Assembly: GCA_016748015.1 (NCBI GenBank)
Contig: JAAOMT010000603.1
Coordinates: 288,373-352,372, forward strand
Reading direction: 5' to 3'
From: Geosiphon pyriformis
Lineage: Eukaryota; Glomeromycota; Glomeromycetes; Archaeosporales; Geosiphonaceae
Length of the DNA: 64,000 nt
Notes under the pieces: generated by a model
Told to the model about the DNA's origin: nothing
Database searches by the model: none
What the model saw: the letters and a program-made list of their open reading frames with translations, nothing else
In this document: in pieces, positions 12,165-24,077 of the stretch
How positions within the stretch are numbered: the first letter of the stretch is position 1
Layout: every line of letters begins with the position of its first letter
Position numbers and translations under genes: made by a program

Positions 12165-13042
12165 TTGATAATATTGATAATATTGAAAAGACCCATCTGC
12201 TTCCATATCAATTTACACTGTTGCTTGTCGATACAAGAAAAGTAAGTTTTACAAAAACTCTTCTTCTCATAATAGGATAATTTTTGCTCATTTTTTTCAT
12301 TAACAAAACAAAATAGTCTCTGGTAAAAGCATGGGAATACGAAATCTCCAAACTTTCACTAAAAGTTCAACCGAACTCTACAATTCCTTCGTTGAAAGTA
12401 AAAACACATCTCTCCACTTTTCAAAATCTTTTAAAGACTGTTTCCGCTGAATGTATCGTTTCCCCAGCTAACAGTTTCGGTCTAATGGATGGTGGCATCG
12501 ATTATTACATCTCTGAATATTATGGCGGAGTTAACCAACTCATTCCTCTTGTACAACGTAATATTGAAGAAGAATGGTGCGGTGAACAAAATGTTGGTAC
12601 TTGTTTGTTGATTGATGTTAAATCCTTGGCAGAAAACATCAAATCATCAGCTGATGAAGGGACTATTAATATACCGAGATATATTGCACACTCTCCGACC
12701 ATGAGAACTCCAAAAAGTTTACATTCAGATGATGATATCGTCTATCGATGTATGTGGGCTGTATTGACCACCATTCGTAAACATAATGCGAATCTAAAGA
12801 AAAATGAGGAAAGGATTAATAAGGTGATTTGTGCTGGTTTTGGGACCGGAGTTGGTCAGTTCCCTGAGGAAGCATGCGCTAAACAGATGGCTTTAGCAGT
12901 GAAAAATTTTGTAGAAAGCTCAGCTAATAATTCGATAATTTCTAAAGAACAAGAAGTAGTGAGTAGTAATTTTTTGGTAAATTGGTCATATGCTGGTGAA
13001 ATAGAGTCTCGTATCCAAATTTTGCTTAATAATAAATATTAA
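11864..13042 (+). CDS. macro-domain protein with poly-asparagine tract
   Basis: Two exons, 11864-12241 and 12317-13042, joined in phase, about 367 residues. The second exon holds a macro (ADP-ribose-binding) fold: SAECIVSPANSFGLMDGGID matches the NAAN...GGGVD phosphate-binding signature, and a later AGFGTGVGQFP loop matches the second Gly-rich loop. The family binds or hydrolyses ADP-ribose derivatives. The first exon is rich in Phe/Ser/Lys/Arg with few acids for its first ~55 residues, like a mitochondrial presequence, and an in-frame ATG at 12041 would give a form lacking it. A run of AAT codons encodes roughly twenty Asn at 12106-12163. Catalysis versus simple binding cannot be told from sequence. 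Confidence 0.8.
12104..12163 (+). repeat. (AAT)n repeat coding for poly-Asn
   Basis: Nearly pure AAT array in frame in the first exon of the macro-domain gene, followed by a triplicated IDN unit. Length is likely polymorphic. Confidence 0.9.
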
Positions 13043-13526
13043 AATGAAGAAAGTAATATATAAAGAGTAAATTTTTTGATGTTCCCATTATTTTTAAAAA
13101 TATTGATTAAATAACTTAATAAAATTATTAAATATTAAATTACATAAAAAATAGGACTTTATATTTTTATAGACTAAATTGGAAAAAATTAATCTTTTTT
13201 AATATTGAAAAATAACTCATGCGTTACAGTATAACGTGGTTTCTTTTTTCAATATTGGTATTATATTGTAAATTTAAAAACTACAATATTATATTAGATA
13301 ATATCAAATTTTTTTTTATATAAGCCATTTTAAATTTCATAAACTAAAAAATATTCACCAAAAAAATTATCACCTGAATACCGATAAATTTTATCTTGAA
13401 ATCTCAAAAATAAAAATCCTATTTTGAATCTCGGTCCCATCTTTCCCAAACTCTGGAATTATTAACTTATAATTTTTCACGTCTATCTCACACCATCTAA
13501 TTAAAATAATTAATTATTCTATTATC
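13043..13526. other. AT-rich spacer between macro-domain and RRP46 genes
   Basis: Holds the macro-domain 3' end and RRP46 promoter. No gene or clear motif is seen. Confidence 0.4.
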
Positions 13527-14650
13527 ATGACCACTTCCGCGCTTCGTGAAGACCGTAGAGTTGCTAACGAGCTTCGTGCCATGAAAATAGCTCAAAATGT
13601 GATAAAACGTGTTGATGGTTCGGGTGAATTCTGTTTCGGTAGGTTATAGGTTTCTCTCTATTGCTTTGATAATTATTTTCACCGGATTTAAAGGTATATT
13701 AACTGATATGATTTTTCTTTTAATATACCCATCTATAGGTTTTTCCTCTGTCATTTGTTCGATATATGGACCAGCCGAAGTGAAAATACGTGATGAAAAA
13801 TTGGATAAAGCCACCATTGATGTTATTTATAGACCATTGATTGGTGTCTCGGGTAATTTTCACGCTTCTCAAATAGAAATTGTCCATTATCTTCTTTTTA
13901 TCAAAATCCATTCACTCATAATTCTTATTTTCCAATCTTAAATTGATTGCTAAAAGGGACAAAGGAAAAAACAAATGAATTTAACCTAAGAACGACGTTC
14001 GAAACTATTATTTTGTCTGGCCTTCATCCACGAACTCAAATTCAGATTGTTGTACAGATCAAACATGATGATGGAAGCGTATCCTATTTCTATAGTTTCA
14101 CAATACAAATCTTTTTAATAATTATAATTACTAATATTAGGAAATGAATTAACTTTTGAATTAACATAGACTTTATCCGCAGCTATAAATGCCGCTAGTG
14201 TCGCTTTAATCCACGCTGGAATTCCTATGAAGGCAATTGTGGTGGCTATCACGTGTATTGTCAACAAAGAAAAGAAAATATATTTGGATCCTACCGCTAA
14301 AGAAATGGAGGTGGGTTTTTCTTTAACTCAATTCACTTTCTAAATTTAATCAATTCTTTCCATTATATATAGAAAGCTATATCTATACATACTTTCGCCT
14401 ATGAAACACTTGATTTTAACGTAGCTTTCTGTGAATCCAGCGGATTGTTTACGGAACAAGAGGTATGCGCACATTTTAAAATATCACTGGTTTTCGTATT
14501 TACCATTTACCTTCCTTTAAATTATAGTATTTTGAGTGCTACGAAATATGCAAGTCCGCAGCGCGTGAGATATATAACTCCATACGCGAAGCTATCGCGA
14601 TCAAATTACAAAAAGAATTTCGACGCCAAGAGGATACTACCATATTATAA
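13527..14650 (+). CDS. RRP46: exosome complex subunit Rrp46 (EXOSC5-like)
   Basis: RNase PH-like ring subunit of the RNA exosome, which processes and degrades RNA 3' ends. Six phased exons: 13527-13638, 13739-13852, 13957-14078, 14170-14310, 14373-14462 and 14528-14650, about 233 residues, matching human EXOSC5 (235). Recognisable blocks are the RVDGSGEF start of the fold, CSIYGPAEVK, GLHPRTQIQIVVQ, the AINAASVALIHAGIPM helix, and LDPTAKEME. Eukaryotic ring subunits of this type are structural and not catalytic. The start ATG lies in a clear context, with a short N-terminus as in homologues. All introns are GT-AG and 50-105 nt. Confidence 0.92.
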
Positions 14651-14777
14651 TAGATGAATGTTATTTAAACCAAACGCTGCTTGAAATACTACTTCTTTAG
14701 AGGCAATGTAATAAGTATTGCATCAAGAGTAAGGGTCTGTTTGGTTATGATCAAAATATCCAATTGAAGGTTCTTCT

Positions 14778-15769
14778 CTAATCCTAATGGAGAAAATTCT
14801 GTTAAAAGATACGAATCAATGGCAAAATGACACCATGTCTTTTTTACCTGTCGACCTTTCAGCGTACGAGTAATGACTCGTTCTGGAGTTCTAAATTTAA
14901 AACAAATTATTTAAAAAACATAATCATCTCCATAAACACCCCCTCTTCTCACCACTATGATTAACCGGACAAATATCCTTACATTATATGAACCAAAGCT
15001 CCCCAACCGCTCAAGCAATCCCTATCAATTGAATTAAGTAGAGCTTGTGATATTGTTTCAAATAGATCCTCAGGCTCCTTCAGAATCAAACCAATGAACA
15101 GGGGGTTAGTGTAAGTCAGATCACAATTAAGATATAAGATTTTAAAGGATTCTACCAAATCTGGTTCCCACAAGGATTCACACATGCCGTACAAACTCTG
15201 AGATGATGTCCCAGACACCACAAAGTCGTCAGCCTCATTAAGGCAACCAATAACATCCATCACGCAGATGAATGGCTCATTTTTCTTGTTTAAGCCAGCA
15301 ACCACAGGCTCAACAAAGTAAGGTCCAAACCTATTCAAAAATCGATTTAAACGGGTTTTAATGGAATCAAATATGTAACCGTTTGAGCTTACCTTTTTTC
15401 ATACAAAGTGGAAGAAATCATATTTGACAACGTTTTCGGCTCAATTTCGCGTTCTTCGCGCAATCTGTACATGTTAATTTTGAATCGCAATCTTTCGGAT
15501 CTTATGTCATTATAGTAAAAATTTAAATCAGTTGTGGTCTCGTTTAATGAAGCTTTATAAAGGTGGCGAAGGTTATTTGAAGTTTATTACAGTGTTTGAC
15601 TATCGGTGGCTAAACCGGCGAATCCAACATAGCTTTTTTCAGTAGCCTGATACATTTTAGGAAACTCGGTTGATACAGTCATTAATTGAACTCCAAGGCG
15701 TTTATCAGAAGCTATGGCAACACAATTTTTTCCAACCATGGCCACCAAGGCCCCTCCATTATATGACAT
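14778..15769 (-). CDS. PUP3: 20S proteasome subunit beta-3
   Basis: Non-catalytic beta subunit of the 20S proteasome. Six phased exons: 15769-15591, 15500-15393, 15330-15156, 15077-14983, 14890-14848 and 14783-14778, about 201 residues (yeast Pup3 205). Blocks seen are [20 protein letters not shown] at the start, [32 protein letters not shown] and [19 protein letters not shown]. The last exon encodes only Asp and the stop (GAT TAG): it restores the conserved ending GRQD, as in yeast SRQD. Without it the frame reads through into about fifty unrelated residues. The promoter is shared with QCR2. Confidence 0.93.
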
Positions 15770-16076
15770 TATCTAAAGACGGCATATATAGAAGGAAGTA
15801 TTGTATAAGCACTTTTTGTTCTAGACATTTAGTCGAAAATATATTAAAATATATTTAAATATACTTGCCGACATCTTGAAGTTGTAAAATATCCAGAAAG
15901 TTGTAAATTGAGTAATCTTCTAAGCTCCAAGCTCGAGATCTTATAAAAATACTTGCGTGTATTATCGCCACAAAAAATGCCACAGTGCCACACTTACCTG
16001 ATACTGATTTTACAAGTTTTTGCTTAGGGCAGATCCACTCAAACGTTTGATTTTTTATCCAGCAGAAAGAGATCGA
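15770..16076. promoter_or_regulatory. divergent promoter region PUP3 / QCR2
   Basis: About 307 nt separate the two divergent start codons, so both promoters must lie here or extend into introns. No TATA or named motif can be assigned with confidence. Confidence 0.5.
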
Positions 16077-17896
16077 ATGCTTCGCACAAGAACTCTCCAA
16101 GGTCCTTTAGTAGCTTCGGTCGGCAAGGGGCTAAAACGCCTTTTTGCTAGCGTTGTTGACTCACCAGTCCATGTGACAAAGTCCACAAATGGGGTGACAG
16201 TGGTGGCTGTTGAAGGTGAATAGAAAACTTTTTGTTTTTTACCAAAGATGCTGTGTACAAAGTTTTCAGCTGTTAGCCTATGCTTGCTTTTATCTTGATT
16301 TAAAGTCGACCACTTGAAAAATAAAAAGATAGTGCGCCGGCAGTTTCTGTCGCAGTCGTGGTCAAAGCCGGTCCTCGAGTAGAAACTACTGAAAATATTG
16401 GTGTCTCAAATTATTTGAAGAACTTTGCCTTTAAGGTGAGTGGGTTAGTAAATTTTGATTTAAGAAACGCATTTGGTTTGCAAGACATTGCCTGATATAC
16501 AACAATTTTCTAAAACGAGCTTTAATTTTGTGATTGATGATTGCTCAAATTAGGAAACGACAAAACGTACTGCATTCCGCACTACACGAGAGACAGAACT
16601 ACTAGGTGGATTGCTATCTGCTAATTTAACCAGAGAAAATTTAGTTCTTTCAGCTGAATTCTTGGAAAACGATCTGTGAGTGTTTTATATTGATATAATA
16701 TTATTGTTATTTAATACCTTCTTACTTTGATACCATTTTTCTCAAATAAAATACCTTTATGCTGTATGCTTGGCCATCTATCCAAGTCCTTTCTTCATAG
16801 AGATTTTATCTGACACAATAACCAATGCAAAGTATAATCCATGGGATTTTGAGGAGGTTAAAGAGAATGTGAAATTTGAAACCGAGGCTGCTCATCATAT
16901 TCCAGAGATTCTTGCTTTGGATGCTGCTCACGCGGTTGCTTTTCGTAATGGACTTGGAAATTCGTTGTTTGCAGATTCCACGACGAAAGTCAAGAGTATC
17001 GAAGATGTGAAGGCCTTTGCTGGTCAAGTTTATACCACCCCCAATATCACAATTATCGGTACAGGGATTGATTCCAAAAAACTTACATCCTTGATAGACC
17101 AATATTTCAAGGAATTAAGCAATGGATCTTCCATAATATCTAGTCCCACTAAATACTTTGGGGGTGATTCGCGTATCCCAATCCCATCTGAAAAAAGTCA
17201 TTTTGTCCTTGCTTTTCCAGGTGCTGCTACTGGTACAAGTGACTTTGCAGCACTACAAGTTCTTCGATTTATTCTAGGGGCCGAAAAGCACACGAAATGG
17301 GGGGAAGGTGTTTCTCCTCTAGCTCAGAGTGCAAATAAATATTTAACCGGTACTCGGACCAATACTTTTAACGCTGGGTATTCGGATACTGGCCTTTTTG
17401 GTGTATACATAGAAGGGTCATCTGCTTCTGTAAATGAAGTTGCTCATGCGGCTGCTGAGAAGTTGAAGAAAATTTCCCAGAATATCTTGAATGAAGATTT
17501 CAAACGTGCAATAGCGAAAGCAAAATTTGACACCGCCGCCTCGTATGAGACCCGCGCTGCCAAGACAGAGATTGTGAGCGGCCAGGTATTAAGTTCGAAA
17601 TGAGGCATCTAATTTTTGAGCAAGGATGATATTCTAAATTCACTTATTCTTGCATATAGATTCCATCATTTGCAAAAGCAACCCCCGTAACGACCGCCCT
17701 CAGTCTATATGATGACCTGAATTCTGATTATGTTCAAAGTGTAAGTAAAAAAAAAAAAAATTTGGATTTTCTGCCTTTCTATTCTCACTCCCCATCACCC
17801 TGATAGGTTGCACAGAAGATAATTAAAACCAAGCCTACGGCGATAGCAGTTGGGGACATACGATCTCTACCTTTCGCTGATTCTTTTAATTTCTAA
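16077..17896 (+). CDS. QCR2: ubiquinol-cytochrome c reductase core protein 2
   Basis: Core 2 subunit of mitochondrial respiratory complex III, an M16 peptidase-fold protein. Six phased exons: 16077-16215, 16329-16435, 16554-16675, 16787-17585, 17660-17740 and 17807-17896, about 445 residues, matching the family. The N-terminus (MLRTRTLQGP..., basic, Ser/Ala-rich) is a good mitochondrial presequence. Core blocks are AVVVKAGPRVET, GVSNYLKNFAFK, TTRETELLGG and HIPEILALDAAHAVAFRNGLGN. The zinc-binding HxxEH of active processing peptidases is absent, as expected for core 2. The protein ends AVGDIRSLPFADSFNF, like other Qcr2 C-termini. Confidence 0.93.
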
Positions 17897-18360
17897 AATG
17901 ATTTCTGATCTATTTCTTTAAACCTTAAAGATGCTAAGAAAACAGTTTATTAAAAATCCATATATTTTAAATTAGCGAAAGAAACTTTCACAGCTCTTGA
18001 TACTATCTTATTTTAAGATTCACATCCCTAGTGCTTTTTCGGAAGAGTTTGACGCGCAGTTTTCAGCCCGAGAACAGGAATCATCAAACGCGAGATTCAG
18101 TTTGGATTTGTTTCTACCCTCTGGGCGAGATTAATTTCCACCATGTCTTTAGGATTTGGTGGAAGCAGCAGCATAATTCTATGTTATCCTACCTTCTTTT
18201 GGCCGCTATAAAGCTTATCATTAGCGAGAAGGTCTCTCAACTGCTGATACTTTAGAATGGTCCCTAGCCATTACTATAATCAATATCTAATTTAATTATC
18301 GAAGGCCCTGAAATTTTGTCGAAATTGAGATTTTTACCCAAACCTCTTGGTAAAAATAAA
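17897..18360. other. QCR2 downstream spacer with coding-like relic
   Basis: Between 18003 and 18132 the plus strand has a higher-GC open stretch (reading SEEFDAQFSAREQESS, then a stop after SGRD), unlike its AT-rich surroundings. I do not recognise it. It may be an exon relic or an unrecognised small exon. Confidence 0.3.
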
Positions 18361-19208
18361 ATGCATTTATATTTTGTTAATAAATTATATTTATTTTAAT
18401 ATATAAAGTATAAGTAAACAAAATAAGTATAGTTTTATTAAAAATACGATAAATCTTAATTTTAATAACAGTTTTATTATTTAATTAGTTTTTTATATGA
18501 TTAAATTGAAATTTATATTACAATATATATTTATATTTTTATTGTATACAACAATTAAAAGCTGTTTATAGGTTTTGTATATTTTATAAAAATTATAAAA
18601 TAATTTTTAAAATAAATTAATTAATTAATTAATAATAATAAATCTTTTTTTTGTTAATTTCTAGTTTATTAGATTTAAAAAACCAAATACTATTTTATAA
18701 TATAAATTTTATATACTTTTTGTTTATACTTTTAATTTACACTATTAATACAAACTGTTTTAAGATATTTGTGTTAAGAAATTTAGTTAAAAAACTTATT
18801 AATATATTGGAAAAATTTGAAATAATAATTAGAAAAAAAAATTCTAAAAAATTCTAAAAAAAATTTAATTATTGTATAAAAAAAGATTTTAAAAACAAAA
18901 TAATTAAAAAAAAAACCAATAATAAAATCTAATAATTATTAGAAAAAAAAATAATATAACCAGTAATATTAGTAATAAATAATTAATAAGAAAAAAATTG
19001 AATAAAGAAGATTTAAAAGTTTTTAAATAATACACTTTTTTAATTTTTTTTTAAATATTTTATTTAAAATTATTAAAAACTGCTTAAAATAGAAAAAAAA
19101 CCAATTACAATATTTAATATATTAAAGATTAATTATTTTGTTATTAAAAAAAAATATAATTATTATAAAATTAATAAAAATAAAAAAATTATTTAATATT
19201 GATTGTAA

Positions 19209-19243
<35 letters not shown>

Positions 19244-21149
19244 CATATTTTATTAAATAATTAAAACTATATTTATATCTAAATTCAATAATAGCCAAAA
19301 AAAAAATTATTTTTACTTTTTATATAATTATAAAAACTATTATATTAAAATTATGTTAATTAAACTAATATTTATTAGAATTACTAATAAATAAATATTA
19401 AAATTCTATATATATTAATATCACGTGTTGCGGATGGGTCGATTTAGCAATTTCTTAAAAATATTATATATATTGTTATTAATTAAATAAAATTAACATT
19501 AATTTACAAAATAAATAAATAATATATATAAATTTTATGTATTAATATAATTTTAATATATTCTTATTTTTAAAAATTAAATTATAGATTTTAACTTATA
19601 TATTTACTATATATAATTAATTACTCAAATTTAAATTAATAAATATTTATTTATTTTTAAATTAAAAACATTTAATATTTTAATTTTACCAAAATACTTA
19701 ACAAAAATCTATTTATTTTTAATATGTTTACATAATTACTTTTTAATTTATTTTTATTAAACTTAATATTATTTTTTATTATAATATACATATTATATAT
19801 TTATTTATAAATAATAACAATTAATTAAATTTATAAATATTTATAATTTAAGCTTTATGTCTGTTTCTAAATTAATTAAAATTTTTAAACACAATAATAA
19901 TTAAGTTATCAATATATTTGATTTAAGTTTTTAGAAAAACAAAATAATTTTTAATATTTATAGCAAAATTAATTTTAGTAGTCAAAAAAAACAATTAAAT
20001 TTGTTAAAAAACTAATTCTTATAATCATAAATTTAATAAAAACAAATAATTTTACAGCTTAAATTTTAAAAAAACCAATTTAAATTTATACCAAAATATT
20101 ATTAAAGAAGTAACAGTTTTAACATAAAGCACAAATTTTAAATACAACAAAAAACTTTAATAATTGTTTAAAAAAAACAGAAACAATTTTATAAACAAAA
20201 ACCAATTAATTTAAACTTTAATCTTTGTAATAATATAAATATTTAAAAGTTTTTTATTAAATATAAATTTTATATAAAGTAATAGTTTTAATAATTATTT
20301 TATTAAATGCTTTTTTAAACTTAAAAATAACAATAATTAATATAAAAAAATCAAAAAATAAAACAAGTTTAATTACCAATTTAAAAAACCAAATTACTAA
20401 TTTAAAAAAAATATAATAAAATTTTTTTAATTATCAAAAAGAAAAATCTTAATATTATTTTTTATTATAAAAACTAATTAACAAATAAAAATAGCTTTAA
20501 TAGTTTTAAAAAACTTAAAATACATAATAATATATTATTATAAATCAACAAATTTTAATTTATAATTTTATTAAAAATACTTAAGAAAACATTATACAAA
20601 ACTACAGCAAAAAAACAAAAACCAATATTATAAAAAATTTTGCAATTTTAAAAAATTACCAGACAAAATTTAAGCAAAAAAATCTAAAAATAAATTTTAT
20701 ACAAAAAAACTTGATATTTTTTTTATAATTAATTTTAAATCAAAAAAAATTATATATAAACTAAAAAACAAATTTAATATAATATTTTTTTAAAAAAAGC
20801 TTTTTTTATATTATAGTATTATTTTTAATTTTCGTATTTTTTTGATAATATTTTAAATTATAGCTTATTTTATTAAATTATTAAATATTTTATTAAATTT
20901 TTAAATTATTTAGCAAATTTTTAATATTATAAAATTTAAAATATTGTATAATTAATTTATTATATTTAATTATATTTGTGTATTTATACAAAATAAATTA
21001 CTAATAAAATAATAAAAATTAATAATATAACACAATAATAAATAATATTTTGTATTAATTAATAATATTAACTAATAATTTAATATTTAATATTTTTATA
21101 AAAAATTGCCAATTGTTGTTAAAAAATAACTTGATAATTTTTTGTATTT
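18360..21149. repeat. AT-rich block with eroded LINE-like copy (copy A)
   Basis: Almost GC-free DNA with homopolymers (A-run at about 19213-19243). The part at about 20390-20530 aligns by eye with 42200-42330 and with 45080-45170, differing mainly by C-to-T and G-to-A changes. I infer a decayed copy of the LINE-like family seen better preserved at 41.2-43.4 kb. No intact gene is present. Confidence 0.6.
21136..21149. repeat. LINE target-site duplication, left copy
   Basis: AATTTTTTGTATTT lies exactly at the outer end of the LINE poly(T) stretch and recurs exactly at 39931-39944, at the other end of the LINE. Confidence 0.8.
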
Positions 21150-21879
21150 TTTTTTTTTTGTTATTAGGCTTAATAAGTGAGGTCCAAACACAATCTAGTG
21201 CTATACATCAAAAAAATGATCTAAACTAGGCATGAATCATGTATTTTCTACATGTGACCAGCCACTTGGGCCAATAAGAACAACACTACATAGCTATATG
21301 AACAGAAACTGGGTTACCTATATCAGAAAAAAACAAACAAGACTTGCGAAAGCCAAAATAAACACCAACAGCATTAGCTATACCAAGTAATTTAACCACA
21401 CCAGCAAAAAACCTCGAAGCCAAACCAGGAACCAAGATGACAGCCAAATCATCAACTGAAATCAACCTATTTTTCTCTATGTAAGCACAATGCTTAGCAC
21501 AAATTGACCAGACATCAGTTCTAAACACAAGACCAAGAGAATACACAAATTTGACAATCTCTGAACTGGCAATCTTGGGATCATGAAAGATGGAAACACC
21601 TTTGCAAAACCAATCATCAAAAACAAAACCTTTATGAAAAGCCATGAACACAAAAAAATTAAAGATGCAGAATGACAACAGTTGCAATACGCCTAAAAAG
21701 GAATGAAAAAAACCAAAAATCGCTTTCCAAGAATTCACATAAGACTCCAACAAATGACACTAAGCAGATTCATCAACCTTATAAGAGAACACATGATCTG
21801 ACACCTCCATTTTACCACAATACAAGCACAACACACTAGGGTATAGCTTATTATAAAGACACTTCCAAACAGCAACTGG
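21150..21879 (-). pseudogene. LINE ORF2 C-terminal part and 3' end
   Basis: The minus frame gives the segment after RNase H: LCLYCGKMEVSDHVFS (Cys-Cys-His zinc-like motif), a stop, then LLESYVNSWKA... down to FGFRKSCLFFSDIG and the stop near 21286. An untranslated 3' end and the poly(A) follow. The frame is cut at 21879/31618 by the gypsy element; both halves match one protein (ALYYHL / PVAVWKC). Confidence 0.8.
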
Positions 21880-22868
21880 TGTTACTAGAGGTTTTTGGTC
21901 TCTTTTCTTAAATGTTGTTGATGTTAATTTGCTGTGAATTCACGTTTTCAGGAAGTAGTTGAACCTCCAGTAACTGAATTTATCTTCAAATTATCTCCTA
22001 TAATTTGAACTGCTGGGCTTATAAGTGGAATGGCCAATTCTGTGCCAGTTGCTTTGTGTAGTTACGTTGTAGTAAATGTCAACTCTTTCCCAGAAATTGT
22101 TCATCTGGAAGCTCACTAAAAATATGTAGTTACTTTGCTGTGAAAGTCAACTCTTCTACAGGAATCTCATCTGTAGGCTACTCTAATGATTGTAATAAGA
22201 AAAGAAATGAAAAATAAAAGAAATGAAAAAGAAAAAATAAAACTGATGATTTATGGAAGTTGTTTCGGATCCAGGCCTAGAAGTACTTTAACAGTTTACT
22301 GAAATTGGTAGCTAGTCAATTTCAAACTGTTAGTAGAAATTGGTTAATTTCAAGGGAAATAATTTAAGAATTTGGCTTTTCGAATTATTTAATATTTATT
22401 TGTCTTTTGGGTGTAAAGGATTATTCTACTTGTTTTAAATCTAAAGTAAGATATATTTTCTCGAAAAGAAAAGCTCTTCTTTTATACAACTTGTCATAAC
22501 ACTATTCTATGAACTCGAACTTTGCTATTTTCTATAATTTTGCTGAACTAAAGATACATTTCGGCAAACTACAAGTTATTTCTGCAAACTATTAGATATT
22601 TCGGTGAACTATCAATTATTTCGGCGAATTTCTTACAAATTTCGGCGAATTTTTTGAATATTACATAGTTCGGGGTATTGCATAATTGATCATCACAATT
22701 AGGTTACATTTGTGTTATGTACAAATTGGGTTATTAATTAAATGATAATTTCGGATATTTTGCTAATGTAATAAGTGATAATTTGAAAAAATAATATACA
22801 CTAATTAATAATAAGATTTATAAGGGTAATTTCATGCTAAACAATATCTCTAATTTTGTCTGGTAACA
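21880..22868 (-). repeat. gypsy element 3' LTR
   Basis: 989 bp, TGTTACT...GGTAACA. Same length as the copy at 30625-31613. The first ~400 bp of the two differ by about 28 transitions and a single transversion by eye. It contains tandem-like TTTCGGCAAACTA units at about 22556-22665. Confidence 0.92.
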
Positions 22869-22890
22869 TAACCTCCTCTTCAAGACTGAG
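22869..22890 (-). other. polypurine tract of gypsy element
   Basis: On the minus strand GAAGAGGAGGTTA lies directly before the 3' LTR, the expected site for plus-strand priming. Confidence 0.7.
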
Positions 22891-24077
22891 CTCCATTGAA
22901 GTTCAAGTACTGTCTGTAATTTCCAGATAATAATCTAAAATTATTGAAGAAATTTGGTCTGAAAATTGTTGAAATTTCAGTTCTGTGAGCTTTTCAATGT
23001 ATTGAATCTTCAAAGACTGTAAAATTGGGTTTTGTAGGACGTTTTCACAGGTGTGGAATAGGTCATAAAGTCTAAAAGCAGCTCTTAGTTTATAACGACT
23101 GTTTGTAGGTCCAGCTGTTGTCTTGAATTTGTTGTGGAGTTGTTTCTGAATAGCTTCTTTTGTGAAATTTGCTGCTGTAAGCTCCTGTTTTCGTTCATGA
23201 AGTGTTTTTCCAATGTAGAAATATTTATATATTGGAGTATAGTCATGGTTTTCTTTATTAAGACACAGTTAAAGTTTTTGTTGAATAGTAGCATTTGGTG
23301 GAATACTAATTGAAGTGAACATTAAATTTTCTCTTAAAACAAGCTTTAAAAGTTCTGGCAGGTGAATTCCAAAATAACTTCTTGTGTTCTTCTTATATGG
23401 GTGATATTTTCATGAATTTGGGGCTAAATTTGTGACTACTTTTGTTTGGGTATAATTAATGTGGTTTCCAGTAACAGTAATAGATAATTCGGGTATTGTT
23501 TTTAAAGCTAACATTAGTTTTTGGGATAATTGTTGAATGTTTTGAGGAATAGTCATTATAAGAGATTTGAAAATAAAAGAAAATTATTTTTGGTGTATGG
23601 GTTTTTATGTTATTTTTGTTTTGTTTTTATGAGATTGTTTCTAAATTATAAGAAAATAACTATAATAATAAATTTAATTTAAGTGTTCAAGTTGGGAGGT
23701 TGTTCAATGACAACTATTGGTTCTAAATTCTGAGGAATATCTTTGGAATTGATTAAAGAGGAATGTGTGCCAATTTGTGGAATTAATGGTTCAGGATTGT
23801 TTCTAGAATTATAGTATTTCAAATGATTTCCATGTGCAACTTTTGCTAGGATTTTGTCATCAAGTCTTAGCTTGTATGATCCGTTGCCTAGAATTTCATA
23901 GATAAAGAATGGTCCATTTCATTTATTTTCAAATTTTCCACTCCATTGTTTTTCAGCTTTAGTTCTGTGTAAGAGAACTTTATTTCCAACTTTAAATTCG
24001 TTAATAATAGGTGGTAATTTGTTGTCATGTCTTTCTTTTTGTTGAGCTTGAGAATGTTCAATATGAGTTGCTGCTAT
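22891..24077 (-). pseudogene. gypsy element integrase C-terminal end and 3' non-coding part
   Basis: Between integrase and polypurine tract the minus strand shows broken frames, including a 23700-24060 stretch resembling the integrase C-terminal SH3-like part (a short 'KFENKWSGKF'-type block is readable). The rest has no clear frame. Confidence 0.5.

Noticed and set aside
15855-16100. Minus-strand 81-codon frame over the QCR2 start
   Set aside because: Antisense to the QCR2 presequence, with no recognisable features and non-ATG-like composition.
16806-17102. Minus-strand 98-codon frame inside QCR2
   Set aside because: Shadow of QCR2 exon 4.
18360-21149. AT-rich block as a centromere or mitochondrial insertion
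   Set aside because: It aligns with other eroded LINE copies in the window; no mitochondrial gene or centromeric repeat is seen.
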